Positions 56,914 through 64,000 of a stretch of DNA of 64,000 nt are shown here, one piece after another. The DNA lies in assembly GCA_903881545.1 (NCBI GenBank), contig CAIRTQ010000033.1, forward strand, positions 1 to 64,000. The letters are read 5' to 3'. Position numbers and translations under genes: made by a program. Each line of letters starts with the position of its first letter. The stretch's first letter is position 1. This DNA comes from an uncultured Elusimicrobia bacterium. GTDB taxonomy: Bacteria; Elusimicrobiota; Elusimicrobia; UBA1565; UBA9628. The notes under the pieces were generated by a model. It made no database searches. It was given only the letters and a program-made list of their open reading frames with translations, and was not told the origin of the DNA.

Positions 56914-58153
56914 CGGCTTTCTCCTGAGGCGAGCGCGCCAGCACTTCATCGTACACCGCGCCCAGGCGCGGGGCGAGCTGCGACCAATCATAGCGGCGGC
57001 GCACCAGCTCCACCCCCCGGGCTCCGAGTTCGCGGCGCAGAGGGGCAGAGTCGAGCAGGCGCAGTACCTGAGCGGCGAAGAGCGCCGGGGAGTCGGCTGA
57101 AAGGACGTCGCGGTCGGGCGTGAGTTCGAGGCCGCGTAGGGAACGCCGCGTTGCCACCACCGGCAGGCCCGAGGCCAGAGCCTCCAGAATCTTGCCCTTG
57201 ATGCCCTCTCCCAAGCGTACAGGCGCCACAAACACGGTGGCTTGCTCCAGGTACGGCTTGACGTCCGGGACCGTCCCCGTGACCGTGACGCCGGGGATAT
57301 CCCGGGCCAAGTTAAGCACCGCATTGGTGGGGCTTGAGCCCACGGCGAAGAACCGCGCCTGAGGCCGCACTTTTAGGATCGCGGGCCAGATCTTCCGGCA
57401 GAAAAAGACCACCGCGTCTTCGTTGGGGTAGTGGGGGTAGTGGCCTACGTAAAGCAGGGTGGGCGCCGCGCCGGTGGGGGGCTCTGGGGCCGGGCGGAAA
57501 TGCGTCGTGTCCACGCCCGTAGGGACCACTTGGATTTTGTGGGCCGCGATGACTTTGGAAAGGCGGTGATGGTCCGTGGGAGTCATGACCACGACCCGGT
57601 CGAACCAAGTCCCGGCCTGGCGCACGAATGCCACGCGGCGGCGCCATTGCCGGATCTGTAGGAATTTGCGCCAGCCCACCATCTCCCGGAAGTAGGAGCC
57701 GAAGAACGATATGGAACCGGCGTCGTGCTGAGTCCAGATGCGGGGCACTCCGGCGAGCTGGCGAGCGTAGAGCGCCGTGAGGTCGAACTCGGCGTGCACC
57801 AGGTCCGGCCGCTCTTCTGCGACGATCTCCGCTACCCTCTGAGCCGTCTGCGGGTCGAAAAAGCGGGCGACGTCATCGGGGAGGGCCAAACGGTCGACGC
57901 GAAGCGAGCGGGGTTCCGGAGGCAGCGTGAGCCAATGGATGCGCTCGAAGATGGGCCGCAAGTAGTGGTGCTCCCACAGGAGCTCTTGCGCCGTTTGATG
58001 CGCGTCGCGCGGGATGTCGCGCGGGAGGAAGGTGGCCAGGGAGAAACGGAACCGTTGGCCCAGAAGCTGGCACAAGGTGTGGATGCGCTTGCATCCACCA
58101 TCGAAGGGGTAGGGCGGGGAAGGCGTCAAAAGCAGCACATGCGGCTTCATCAT
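56903..58153 (-). CDS. Family 1/4 glycosyltransferase (GT-B)
   Basis: KPHVLLLTPSPPYPFDGGCKRIHTLCQLL; VVPTGVDTTHFRPAPE; VFVAPVRLGEGIKGKILEALASGLPVVATRRSLRGLEL. Confidence 0.9.
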   Translation of the reverse strand: MMKPHVLLLTPSPPYPFDGGCKRIHTLCQLLGQRFRFSLATFLPRDIPRDAHQTAQELLWEHHYLRPIFERIHWLTLPPEPRSLRVDRLALPDDVARFFDPQTAQRVAEIVAEERPDLVHAEFDLTALYARQLAGVPRIWTQHDAGSISFFGSYFREMVGWRKFLQIRQWRRRVAFVRQAGTWFDRVVVMTPTDHHRLSKVIAAHKIQVVPTGVDTTHFRPAPEPPTGAAPTLLYVGHYPHYPNEDAVVFFCRKIWPAILKVRPQARFFAVGSSPTNAVLNLARDIPGVTVTGTVPDVKPYLEQATVFVAPVRLGEGIKGKILEALASGLPVVATRRSLRGLELTPDRDVLSADSPALFAAQVLRLLDSAPLRRELGARGVELVRRRYDWSQLAPRLGAVYDEVLARSPQEKADVV

Positions 58154-60480
58154 GCGCTCCGCTGCACCGAGTCGTAGCAAGGATGATATTCGCGGTGAAA
58201 ATCCTTGCCGTTGCCCATATAATCGTTGTGTGACAGCCGAGTCCGGCAGCGGTGGTCGGTCCATACGGCCGTATCCCGGCAGCTGGAAAAGGTATTGCCT
58301 GTCGCGCGCAGGCGCGATCTTCGTAATGCGAGTACGCCGTTCTCATTGTCGGTGAACACCGCTCCGTCCATTCGGATGCGGCAATCATCCTCGGCCATGA
58401 TGGCGGTCTTGGCTTGGCGGCTGAACGATATCCCCCGTAGGCGCGCCCGCGAGGAATGGCTGCAGCGGATCGCCTCGCGGTTATCCTGCCAGGAGCCACC
58501 CATGGCCTCGATCTGCGAGGAATTCTGAGTCCATACGCCGGTGCCGTTGCCTTCGATTCGGACCCCGCAAAGGAGGGCCCGCGACCGTTGCAGAGTCTCC
58601 ATGCCCACGTTGTTGCGTTCCAAGCGGCAGCCCCTGAGGCGTAGACGCGCCCGGCCCGAGGCAAAGATTGCGGACTGGCCAGCGTGATCGAGCCAACGGC
58701 TCGAACGGCCGAGGAAGGTCGAGTGACCGAGCATCGTCGCCGCTGAGCCGCGACAGCGGGAATAGGTCCCGCAGAAGTCGGATACGACGGCGCAACCTTC
58801 AGTGAGAATGTCCGTGTTGCAATCGCAGGCCCGGCAGCGCCGCAGGCGCACGCGGGCATCGTCGTGCGCCCAGACTGCGGCCTTGCTGGATTCAGTGAAG
58901 GAGCAGTCATGCAAGACAGCGGAGGCGCCTCCTCCCCAAGCGGTGGCGCCCTGTCCGCCTTGGAAATCACAATGGCGAAACTCGGCCCGGCAGAAGTCCA
59001 CGCCCAGAGCGGCAAAGTCGGCAGCGGGATCGAAACGGGCGTGGCGGATGCTGGCCCGGGAGCGGCCGAGCAGTACGATGCCGCCCCAGGGGGCCCCAGT
59101 GAAGTGCACTTTGTGGCCCGGTTCGCCGGCGACATCCAACTCTCCATAGACCATTAGCGCGCAGCGGCCGCGGCGGGGGAGCTGAGCCCTGGTCCCAAAA
59201 GCCAACCGGTCTGCCGCCCAGCCCGCAGCGGCTGTTGTTTCCGACCGGACCAGCGTCCCCGGCAAGATGCTCAGCCTGCATCCGGCCGCAATCACCATGG
59301 TTTCGGAAAGAGTGACCTCACCTTCCCAAACGATGTCGCGGCCGCGATGCGGAGCGGGACATCCAGCGTCCAGCCGTAGCCATGTGCCTTCAATCCGAGC
59401 CCGCAAGGCGCGGCAACGGCGCGGGAAGGCCAAGCCACATGCGCGATACGCTACAGTAAGGAATCTAAGCGTATGCCGGATGGCGGGCCGCCGCAGAGCA
59501 ATCCATGCTTCTTTGGCCCGGTCGCGGATCCAGGCGGCGGTCTGGAGGGTGCGGTCGCGCAGAAAGCGATAGGCGTCGCGTAGAGCAATGCAGGCATCGA
59601 ATATCCGGTCTCGGGTCCAGGCGCCGGACTGGAGACAGGCGTCCCGCAGGGACCGGTAGGCATCGCGCAGAATAATGCAGGCATCGAATATCCGGTCTCG
59701 GAGCCAAGCCCGGGTCTTCAGAAAACTGTCGCGCAGGAAACGGCAGGCATCAATGGTGCGGTCGCGAGTCCAGGCGCAGGTCTGAAGAAAACGGTCGCGC
59801 AGGAAGCGGTAGGCGTCGCGCAGGGCCAGTCCGGCGTCAATGATGCGGTCGCGGGTCCAGGCGGCGGTCTGGAGGGTGCGGTCGCGCAGGAAATGGCATG
59901 CATCAATGATGCGGTCGCGAGTCCAGGCGCAGGTCTGAAGAAAACGGTCGCGCAGAAAGCGGTAGGCGTCACGTAGTGCTAGTCCGGCGTCGATGATGCG
60001 GTCGCGGGTCCAGGCGGCGGTCTTCAGGCAGAACCCCCGGATTATTTCGGCGCATAGCAATCCAAGCACGACCGTTGAGACAATCCCTATGCCGCAGTGG
60101 CAGAGCCTACGGAATGGGCCTTGCAGGCTTATCCAGCGCCCTTGTCCACGCCGGAAGGACTCGACGCGGCCCGCGATGCATGAGCTGGGAACCGCCTTGT
60201 CCAGGATGATGGACCGATCTCCCTTCGTCCAAAAGACATGACCACCCGTACGGTCGGCCTTCCAAACGATGCGATGCGCCACGAAATTGCGGCGCTCTAT
60301 ATCGACATAGACGACGATGTCTCCCAGGAGCAATTGGTTGGGAGCGATGCGGCGAAAGCGCAGGGCGTCTCCGGATCGCAATAGAAACCGCATGGAGTTT
60401 CCGGAGAACGGCATCTCTCGCTCCGCGTAGTGGCCACGCGGGTCTTGTGGCTCATCCGAATATATAGGAGCGGTGGTCAT
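58150..60480 (-). CDS. S26 signal-peptidase-like N-terminus + TM + tandem amphipathic repeats + beta-helix domain
   Basis: MPFSGNSMRFLLRSGDALRFRRIAPNQLLLGDIVVYVDIERRNFVAHRIVWK...FWTKGD (S26-like SGxSM, GDIVVY, HRI, TKGD); TM GIVSTVVLGLLCAEI; repeats AWTRDRIIDAGLALRDAYRFLRDRFLQTC; C-terminal beta-helix rungs. Confidence 0.75.
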   Translation of the reverse strand: MTTAPIYSDEPQDPRGHYAEREMPFSGNSMRFLLRSGDALRFRRIAPNQLLLGDIVVYVDIERRNFVAHRIVWKADRTGGHVFWTKGDRSIILDKAVPSSCIAGRVESFRRGQGRWISLQGPFRRLCHCGIGIVSTVVLGLLCAEIIRGFCLKTAAWTRDRIIDAGLALRDAYRFLRDRFLQTCAWTRDRIIDACHFLRDRTLQTAAWTRDRIIDAGLALRDAYRFLRDRFLQTCAWTRDRTIDACRFLRDSFLKTRAWLRDRIFDACIILRDAYRSLRDACLQSGAWTRDRIFDACIALRDAYRFLRDRTLQTAAWIRDRAKEAWIALRRPAIRHTLRFLTVAYRACGLAFPRRCRALRARIEGTWLRLDAGCPAPHRGRDIVWEGEVTLSETMVIAAGCRLSILPGTLVRSETTAAAGWAADRLAFGTRAQLPRRGRCALMVYGELDVAGEPGHKVHFTGAPWGGIVLLGRSRASIRHARFDPAADFAALGVDFCRAEFRHCDFQGGQGATAWGGGASAVLHDCSFTESSKAAVWAHDDARVRLRRCRACDCNTDILTEGCAVVSDFCGTYSRCRGSAATMLGHSTFLGRSSRWLDHAGQSAIFASGRARLRLRGCRLERNNVGMETLQRSRALLCGVRIEGNGTGVWTQNSSQIEAMGGSWQDNREAIRCSHSSRARLRGISFSRQAKTAIMAEDDCRIRMDGAVFTDNENGVLALRRSRLRATGNTFSSCRDTAVWTDHRCRTRLSHNDYMGNGKDFHREYHPCYDSVQRSA
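59485..60030 (-). repeat. In-frame tandem repeat encoding about 29/22-aa alternating amphipathic units (51 aa/153 nt superunit)
   Basis: Near-identical TGATGCGGTCGCGGGTCCAGGCGGCGGTCT copies at about 59841 and about 59994 (153 nt apart), with further diverged copies. Confidence 0.85.
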
Positions 60481-60655
60481 GGCTCAGGCCATGCCGCGTT
60501 GGGGTGAGATGGGTTCTTCCGCATCATGAGATCGAACGGGCGGCCTTGCCATGGTGGACTAATGGACCAATAGATATCCTGCCTACCCATTGCCAGTCCG
60601 AGGGCAGTGGGTTTATGACGGAACCGAGAGTTCTAGCCCCGGGTCTCGGCCGTGC

Positions 60656-61111
60656 TTACTTGGAAGACCCCGTCAGATTCTGCCGGAATGAGTTCTTCAG
60701 CAATCGCCAAAGCTGGCTGCAATTCACTCCGGAGGCCCGGAGCGTCCCGGCGACCTCATCGCCCGCTTTGAAATCCAGATTGGCGCGCGCCTCGGTCCCG
60801 CTCTTTCCGTTCTGGAGATCGACATGGCTTGACCGCCAATGGAGGTCGCGAATGTTGTGCCGCAACGGCAGTAAGTTGAGGTCGTCGATTGAGAGCCAAT
60901 CGCGGGCCTCGATGAGGTGGCTCGGTGAGAAGAGCCACAGGCTTTCGTGGACGCGCGCGCCGTCGCGGTTGATATACTCAGAAAAGAAAAGGTCTTCGAT
61001 CGGTTCCGGGGAGATGCCTTCCGCATATTCCAGGACTTGCTGTAATCTTTGGTGCACATCCTTGGCGACGACTCCCAGCGAACGGAGATATTCCTCTGGA
61101 TTGGTTTTCAT
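60656..61111 (-). CDS. Hypothetical protein, possibly PH-like fold
   Basis: 151 aa with SD AAGGAG and strong upstream promoter; WLFSPSHLIEARDWLSIDDLNLLPLRHNIRDLHWRSSHVDLQNGKSGTEARANLDFKAGDEVAGTLRASGVNCSQLWRLL. Confidence 0.65.
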   Translation of the reverse strand: MKTNPEEYLRSLGVVAKDVHQRLQQVLEYAEGISPEPIEDLFFSEYINRDGARVHESLWLFSPSHLIEARDWLSIDDLNLLPLRHNIRDLHWRSSHVDLQNGKSGTEARANLDFKAGDEVAGTLRASGVNCSQLWRLLKNSFRQNLTGSSK

Positions 61112-61140
61112 GTTGAAGTCTCCTTAAATGAATTTAAATT

Positions 61141-61170
61141 ATTATACAAATTAGCAGGATTCTGCGCCAA
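61141..61170 (-). promoter_or_regulatory. Sigma70-type promoter upstream of the 60656..61111 gene
   Basis: On the minus strand: TTGGCG (61170-61165), 18-nt spacer, TATAAT (61146-61141); about 30 nt upstream of the ATG. Confidence 0.65.
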
Positions 61171-61184
61171 GCGTAGACTTGTCG

Positions 61185-61283
61185 CTACACGAACATCGTG
61201 GAAACGCCCAACTTGGTGGTCAATTTGAATTTCTTCAAGATTGGTTTTTTATAGATTTTCTTTGGCTCGGGTTTCTTCTTCAT
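61185..61283 (-). CDS. Candidate RiPP precursor peptide, 32 aa: MKKKPEPKKIYKKPILKKFKLTTKLGVSTMFV
   Basis: Uninterrupted ATG..TAG; SD AAGGAG 6 nt upstream of ATG; starts 12 nt after the stop of the GT2-PqqD gene; YxxPxL motif (YKKPIL) as in lasso-peptide leaders bound by PqqD/RRE domains. Missing from the ORF track. Confidence 0.6.
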   Translation of the reverse strand: MKKKPEPKKIYKKPILKKFKLTTKLGVSTMFV

Positions 61284-61295
61284 CTGGCGCTCCTT

Positions 61296-62483
61296 CTATC
61301 TTTGTGATAAGAAAGCGATCAGGTGGTCGTCTTTCAACTCCTGCAGCAAGGTGTCGATGTCTTTTCGTGCTTCCTCTGATTGCGCCGCGCCGGATGCTTC
61401 GACTTCTTTGATTATCTCCTCCTCGGTCTTTCCTTCCGACAAAAGCTCCCAGACCCTCGCGCCGACGCCGTGCAACTGATAACCGAAGCCGCTCTGCAGG
61501 TTGACGGCCTTGACGTCCCCGGTCCTGCCCCACCGCCAAACGAGCCGCTTCGGAACGAACGTCAAAGGGGCGAAAGCCCGCCTTTTCCCAAACCATTCTT
61601 CCAGAGAGCCGTATATCCAGGTGAGCAATCCCATGAAGGAAAAGATCAGCCGGAAAGAATAGACGCTCAGGTTCTTGGCGCGCTCCACTTGGAAGACGCT
61701 TCTTCCAGCCAGAAGGGCATTCTTGAACGTGTCGGCCAGCATGCGCCGCCCGGACAGCGACAGACCGATTATGCCTTCGTATTTTCTTATGAGGCAGTAC
61801 TGCCAATAGACATAATGGAGGAATACTTCCGGCAATTGCGCGATCTTATCGCGATGTTTGTGAAAGACGACGGCGTTGCGCATATGCCGCAGTTGATGTC
61901 CCTTCAGATTGATGCGCCATATGAGGTCGGTGTCTTCTCCTGCGGCGAAATATTCGTCGAAAGAACCGACCTGGCTGAATAGTTCTCGGCGGCAGGCTAG
62001 GTTGCAGGTGGCGAACAGTGGCTCGGTGAAATAGTTCTCTTCGTTGATGTCATCGTTCCCGTTGTTCTGGTTCTGGTGCTTTTGGAACCAGTAGAAGGCC
62101 TTCTCGATGGTGTTGGCAGGCCGGTAGGATCGCGTGCTTCCGCCGCAGCCGCCGACATTCGGGGTGGAGAATCCTTTGACCAAATTCTTTATCCAGTGCC
62201 TGCCTACCACGCAATCGGCATCCGTGAAGGCGATGATGTTCCCGGAGGCGATCTTCAGGCCTGCATTCCGGGCTGCGCTGCGGCCTTTTCTGGGCTCGAA
62301 TACATAGCGTACCGGGTATCTTTTTATGATTTCGGCGCTCGAATCCGTCGAGCGATTATCGATGATGATGAATTCCAGAAGTTCCTTGGGATAATCAAGC
62401 GCCATCAAGGAATCCAGGCAGAAAGGCAGCATCTCCTCCTCATTATAAACAGGAATTAGGATGCTGACGGTCGGCAGGGGCAT
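61296..62483 (-). CDS. Family 2 glycosyltransferase with C-terminal PqqD domain
   Basis: GT2: VSILIPVYNEEEMLPFCLDSLMALDYPKELLEFIIIDNRSTDSS; C-term PqqD: RLVWRWGRTGDVKAVNLQSGFGYQLHGVGARVWELLSEGKTEEEIIKEVEASGAAQSEEARKDIDTLLQELKDDHLI. Confidence 0.85.
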   Translation of the reverse strand: MPLPTVSILIPVYNEEEMLPFCLDSLMALDYPKELLEFIIIDNRSTDSSAEIIKRYPVRYVFEPRKGRSAARNAGLKIASGNIIAFTDADCVVGRHWIKNLVKGFSTPNVGGCGGSTRSYRPANTIEKAFYWFQKHQNQNNGNDDINEENYFTEPLFATCNLACRRELFSQVGSFDEYFAAGEDTDLIWRINLKGHQLRHMRNAVVFHKHRDKIAQLPEVFLHYVYWQYCLIRKYEGIIGLSLSGRRMLADTFKNALLAGRSVFQVERAKNLSVYSFRLIFSFMGLLTWIYGSLEEWFGKRRAFAPLTFVPKRLVWRWGRTGDVKAVNLQSGFGYQLHGVGARVWELLSEGKTEEEIIKEVEASGAAQSEEARKDIDTLLQELKDDHLIAFLSQR

Positions 62484-62576
62484 GTCGCTTTAGGAAATTA
62501 GGCATCCCGCTCGGCTGCGCGGGCATGGTCGTCAGTCTATCTTTTTTATGGGCAAGAATCAAAAAATGGGTGGGGG

Positions 62577-63974
62577 CTAGTGGACCGTGGGAAAGCCGAT
62601 GGTGCTGCACATCAGGCTCTGCTGCAAGAGTTCATACAACGGCTTTCCCCACTTCCTGATGAAGATGTCTCTATTCGTTTTTCTATAGTCCAGCAAGACT
62701 CCGGGCGCATATCCTTTCGAGCCGTAATGATGGATGAACACATCATTGACGCAAAAGGAGCGGAACCCGGCGATCCTTGCCCGCAGGCAGTAATCGTAAT
62801 CCTCAAAAGGTCCCCAGGCGAACTGTTCGTCCAAGAGCCCGACGGCTTTGACCACTTCCCTCTTGATGAGAAGGCAAAAGCCCGTTAGTGCGAAGACTTC
62901 GAACCAATCGCCCAGATGCGCTAGGTGGCGCATCCGCGACCAGCGGATCATGTCTGCCAGAGTGCGATACGGGCCGGGGGCTGTCATTTGCACCCCGTAG
63001 ATGGAATTCGTGCGGGGGCCTACCAATCCGATGGCGCGGCTGCTCTGCGCGCAGGCAATCATCCGGTCAAGCCACAAGGGCGTGACCACGGTGTCGTTAT
63101 TGAGCAAGAGTAGGTATTTGCCCCGGGCCTTCTTGATTCCCTGGTTGCAACCCGCGGCAAAACCGCGGTTATCCGGGTTAAGGATGACCGTGGCTCCGGG
63201 GACGGATTCCAGATACTTCGCGGTGCCGTCCGTCGAGCCATTGTCTATCAGCAGGAGCTCGTAGGGTTTATGGGTGTATTTCACGATACTCTTGATGCAG
63301 CGCTTGGAATACTGCAGGCCGTTGTGATTGAGGATTATAATGCTGGTTAAATCATTCTTGGCATGCGTTTCCGGTGTCGGCCCTATGTCTGCGAATAAGT
63401 CCGGCAACCGCTGTAGGGCGAGCCGGCCCGAAGGCTTGCTCAGCAGTGGGACGGTCTCTACGCGAAGCGTGGGGTTTTCCTGGTGCAGGAGGCCCTTGTC
63501 TTCTGCGGTCTCGGTGATGACAAGATCCGCCTGCGCGTACGCAGTCAGAAGCTGGAGGGCGAACCCCTCCTGCTGAAACAGGCGGGAGAGCGCAGCGCGG
63601 GGCAGACGGTGGTAGATGTCCAAAGTCCCGGCAAAGACCACGATCTTGCTATGAGGGGCGAGGGCCCTCACATCCCGCATCAAGGCGCTCATCTGTACGG
63701 ATTCTCTGACAAAGATGGCGACGGCTGCGAAGGCATGCCGCAGAAGATTCCGGTGCAGTAGGCGTCGCATGTCGGGGCCATCAAGCAGGCGTATCCCCGC
63801 GTCGCTCAGCTGACGTCTGTATGCCGGATTATTGAAGAACGAATGCAGCGGCGAGATGAGATAGACGTCGTAGCGACGCAGCAGCATCCTCGCTGCGGCT
63901 TCGATGTGATCGGCCGGCTCCGAGGCAAGAAGCAGTATTTTGGCTTTCGTGGCACGCCGTTTCGATGTTTTCAT
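62577..63974 (-). CDS. Family 2 glycosyltransferase with N-terminal extension
   Basis: TSIIILNHNGLQYSKRCIKSIVKYTHKPYELLLIDNGSTDGTAKYLESV; FAAGCNQGIKKARGKYLLLLNNDTVV; FAWGPFEDYDYCLRARIAGF; extra N-terminal domain of about 200 aa. Confidence 0.87.
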   Translation of the reverse strand: MKTSKRRATKAKILLLASEPADHIEAAARMLLRRYDVYLISPLHSFFNNPAYRRQLSDAGIRLLDGPDMRRLLHRNLLRHAFAAVAIFVRESVQMSALMRDVRALAPHSKIVVFAGTLDIYHRLPRAALSRLFQQEGFALQLLTAYAQADLVITETAEDKGLLHQENPTLRVETVPLLSKPSGRLALQRLPDLFADIGPTPETHAKNDLTSIIILNHNGLQYSKRCIKSIVKYTHKPYELLLIDNGSTDGTAKYLESVPGATVILNPDNRGFAAGCNQGIKKARGKYLLLLNNDTVVTPLWLDRMIACAQSSRAIGLVGPRTNSIYGVQMTAPGPYRTLADMIRWSRMRHLAHLGDWFEVFALTGFCLLIKREVVKAVGLLDEQFAWGPFEDYDYCLRARIAGFRSFCVNDVFIHHYGSKGYAPGVLLDYRKTNRDIFIRKWGKPLYELLQQSLMCSTIGFPTVH

Positions 63975-64000
63975 TCTAGGCGATTTGGTCCGTCATCCGA

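Noticed and set aside
56914-57324. N-terminal 137 aa of the track ORF 55747..57324
   Set aside because: Overlaps the glycosyltransferase 56903..58153 in another frame and is low complexity; the real start is ATG at 56913.
59451-59972. Short repetitive minus-strand ORFs (MPALFCAMPTGPCG..., MTPTAFCATVFFRPAPG...)
   Set aside because: Alternate-frame translations of the tandem repeat in the 58150..60480 gene.
59485-60030. CRISPR array
   Set aside because: Repeat units are in-frame coding with graded divergence and no unique spacers; no cas genes in the window.
12367-63974. Canonical lasso-peptide cluster
   Set aside because: Although a YxxPxL peptide, a PqqD domain, an ABC exporter and an HprK-like protein are present, I see no asparagine-synthetase-like cyclase or transglutaminase-like B2 protease, so a standard lasso pathway is not supported.

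Overview
The window is a high-GC bacterial chromosome segment, possibly from an uncultivated Elusimicrobiota/Omnitrophota-like lineage (inference only). Positions 1-2.7 kb hold a translation/transcription cluster: 3' end of tuf, rpmG, tRNA-Trp(CCA), secE, nusG, a small membrane protein, rplK and rplA. Positions 2.7-17 kb hold a TPR protein, four large membrane glycosyltransferase/STT3/TMTC-like proteins, tRNA-Glu(CTC), a B12-binding radical SAM protein, an ABC-2 polysaccharide-type exporter and an HPr-kinase-like P-loop protein. From about 17 to 56 kb there is a very dense radical SAM (rSAM) island. Over 10.8-56 kb I count 27 genes carrying 29 rSAM cores: about 12 short paralogs with a Cys-rich C-terminus, SPASM-type enzymes, two N-terminal-twitch enzymes, cobalamin-binding rSAMs, and one roughly 1300-aa triple-rSAM fusion. 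The minus-strand block at 46.6-64 kb also encodes GT2/GT4 glycosyltransferases, two beta-helix proteins (one fused to an S26-peptidase-like domain and a 51-aa tandem amphipathic repeat), a PH-like protein and a GT2-PqqD fusion. Twelve nucleotides downstream of the GT2-PqqD stop codon is an ORF missing from the supplied track. It lies at 61185..61283 (minus), encodes MKKKPEPKKIYKKPILKKFKLTTKLGVSTMFV, has a good Shine-Dalgarno, and carries a YxxPxL motif like the lasso-peptide leader motif recognised by PqqD/RRE domains. My leading hypothesis is an undescribed RiPP-type or peptide/glycan-modifying system with a PqqD-fused glycosyltransferase, many rSAM enzymes, an S26-type peptidase and an exporter. 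This is inferred from sequence only.
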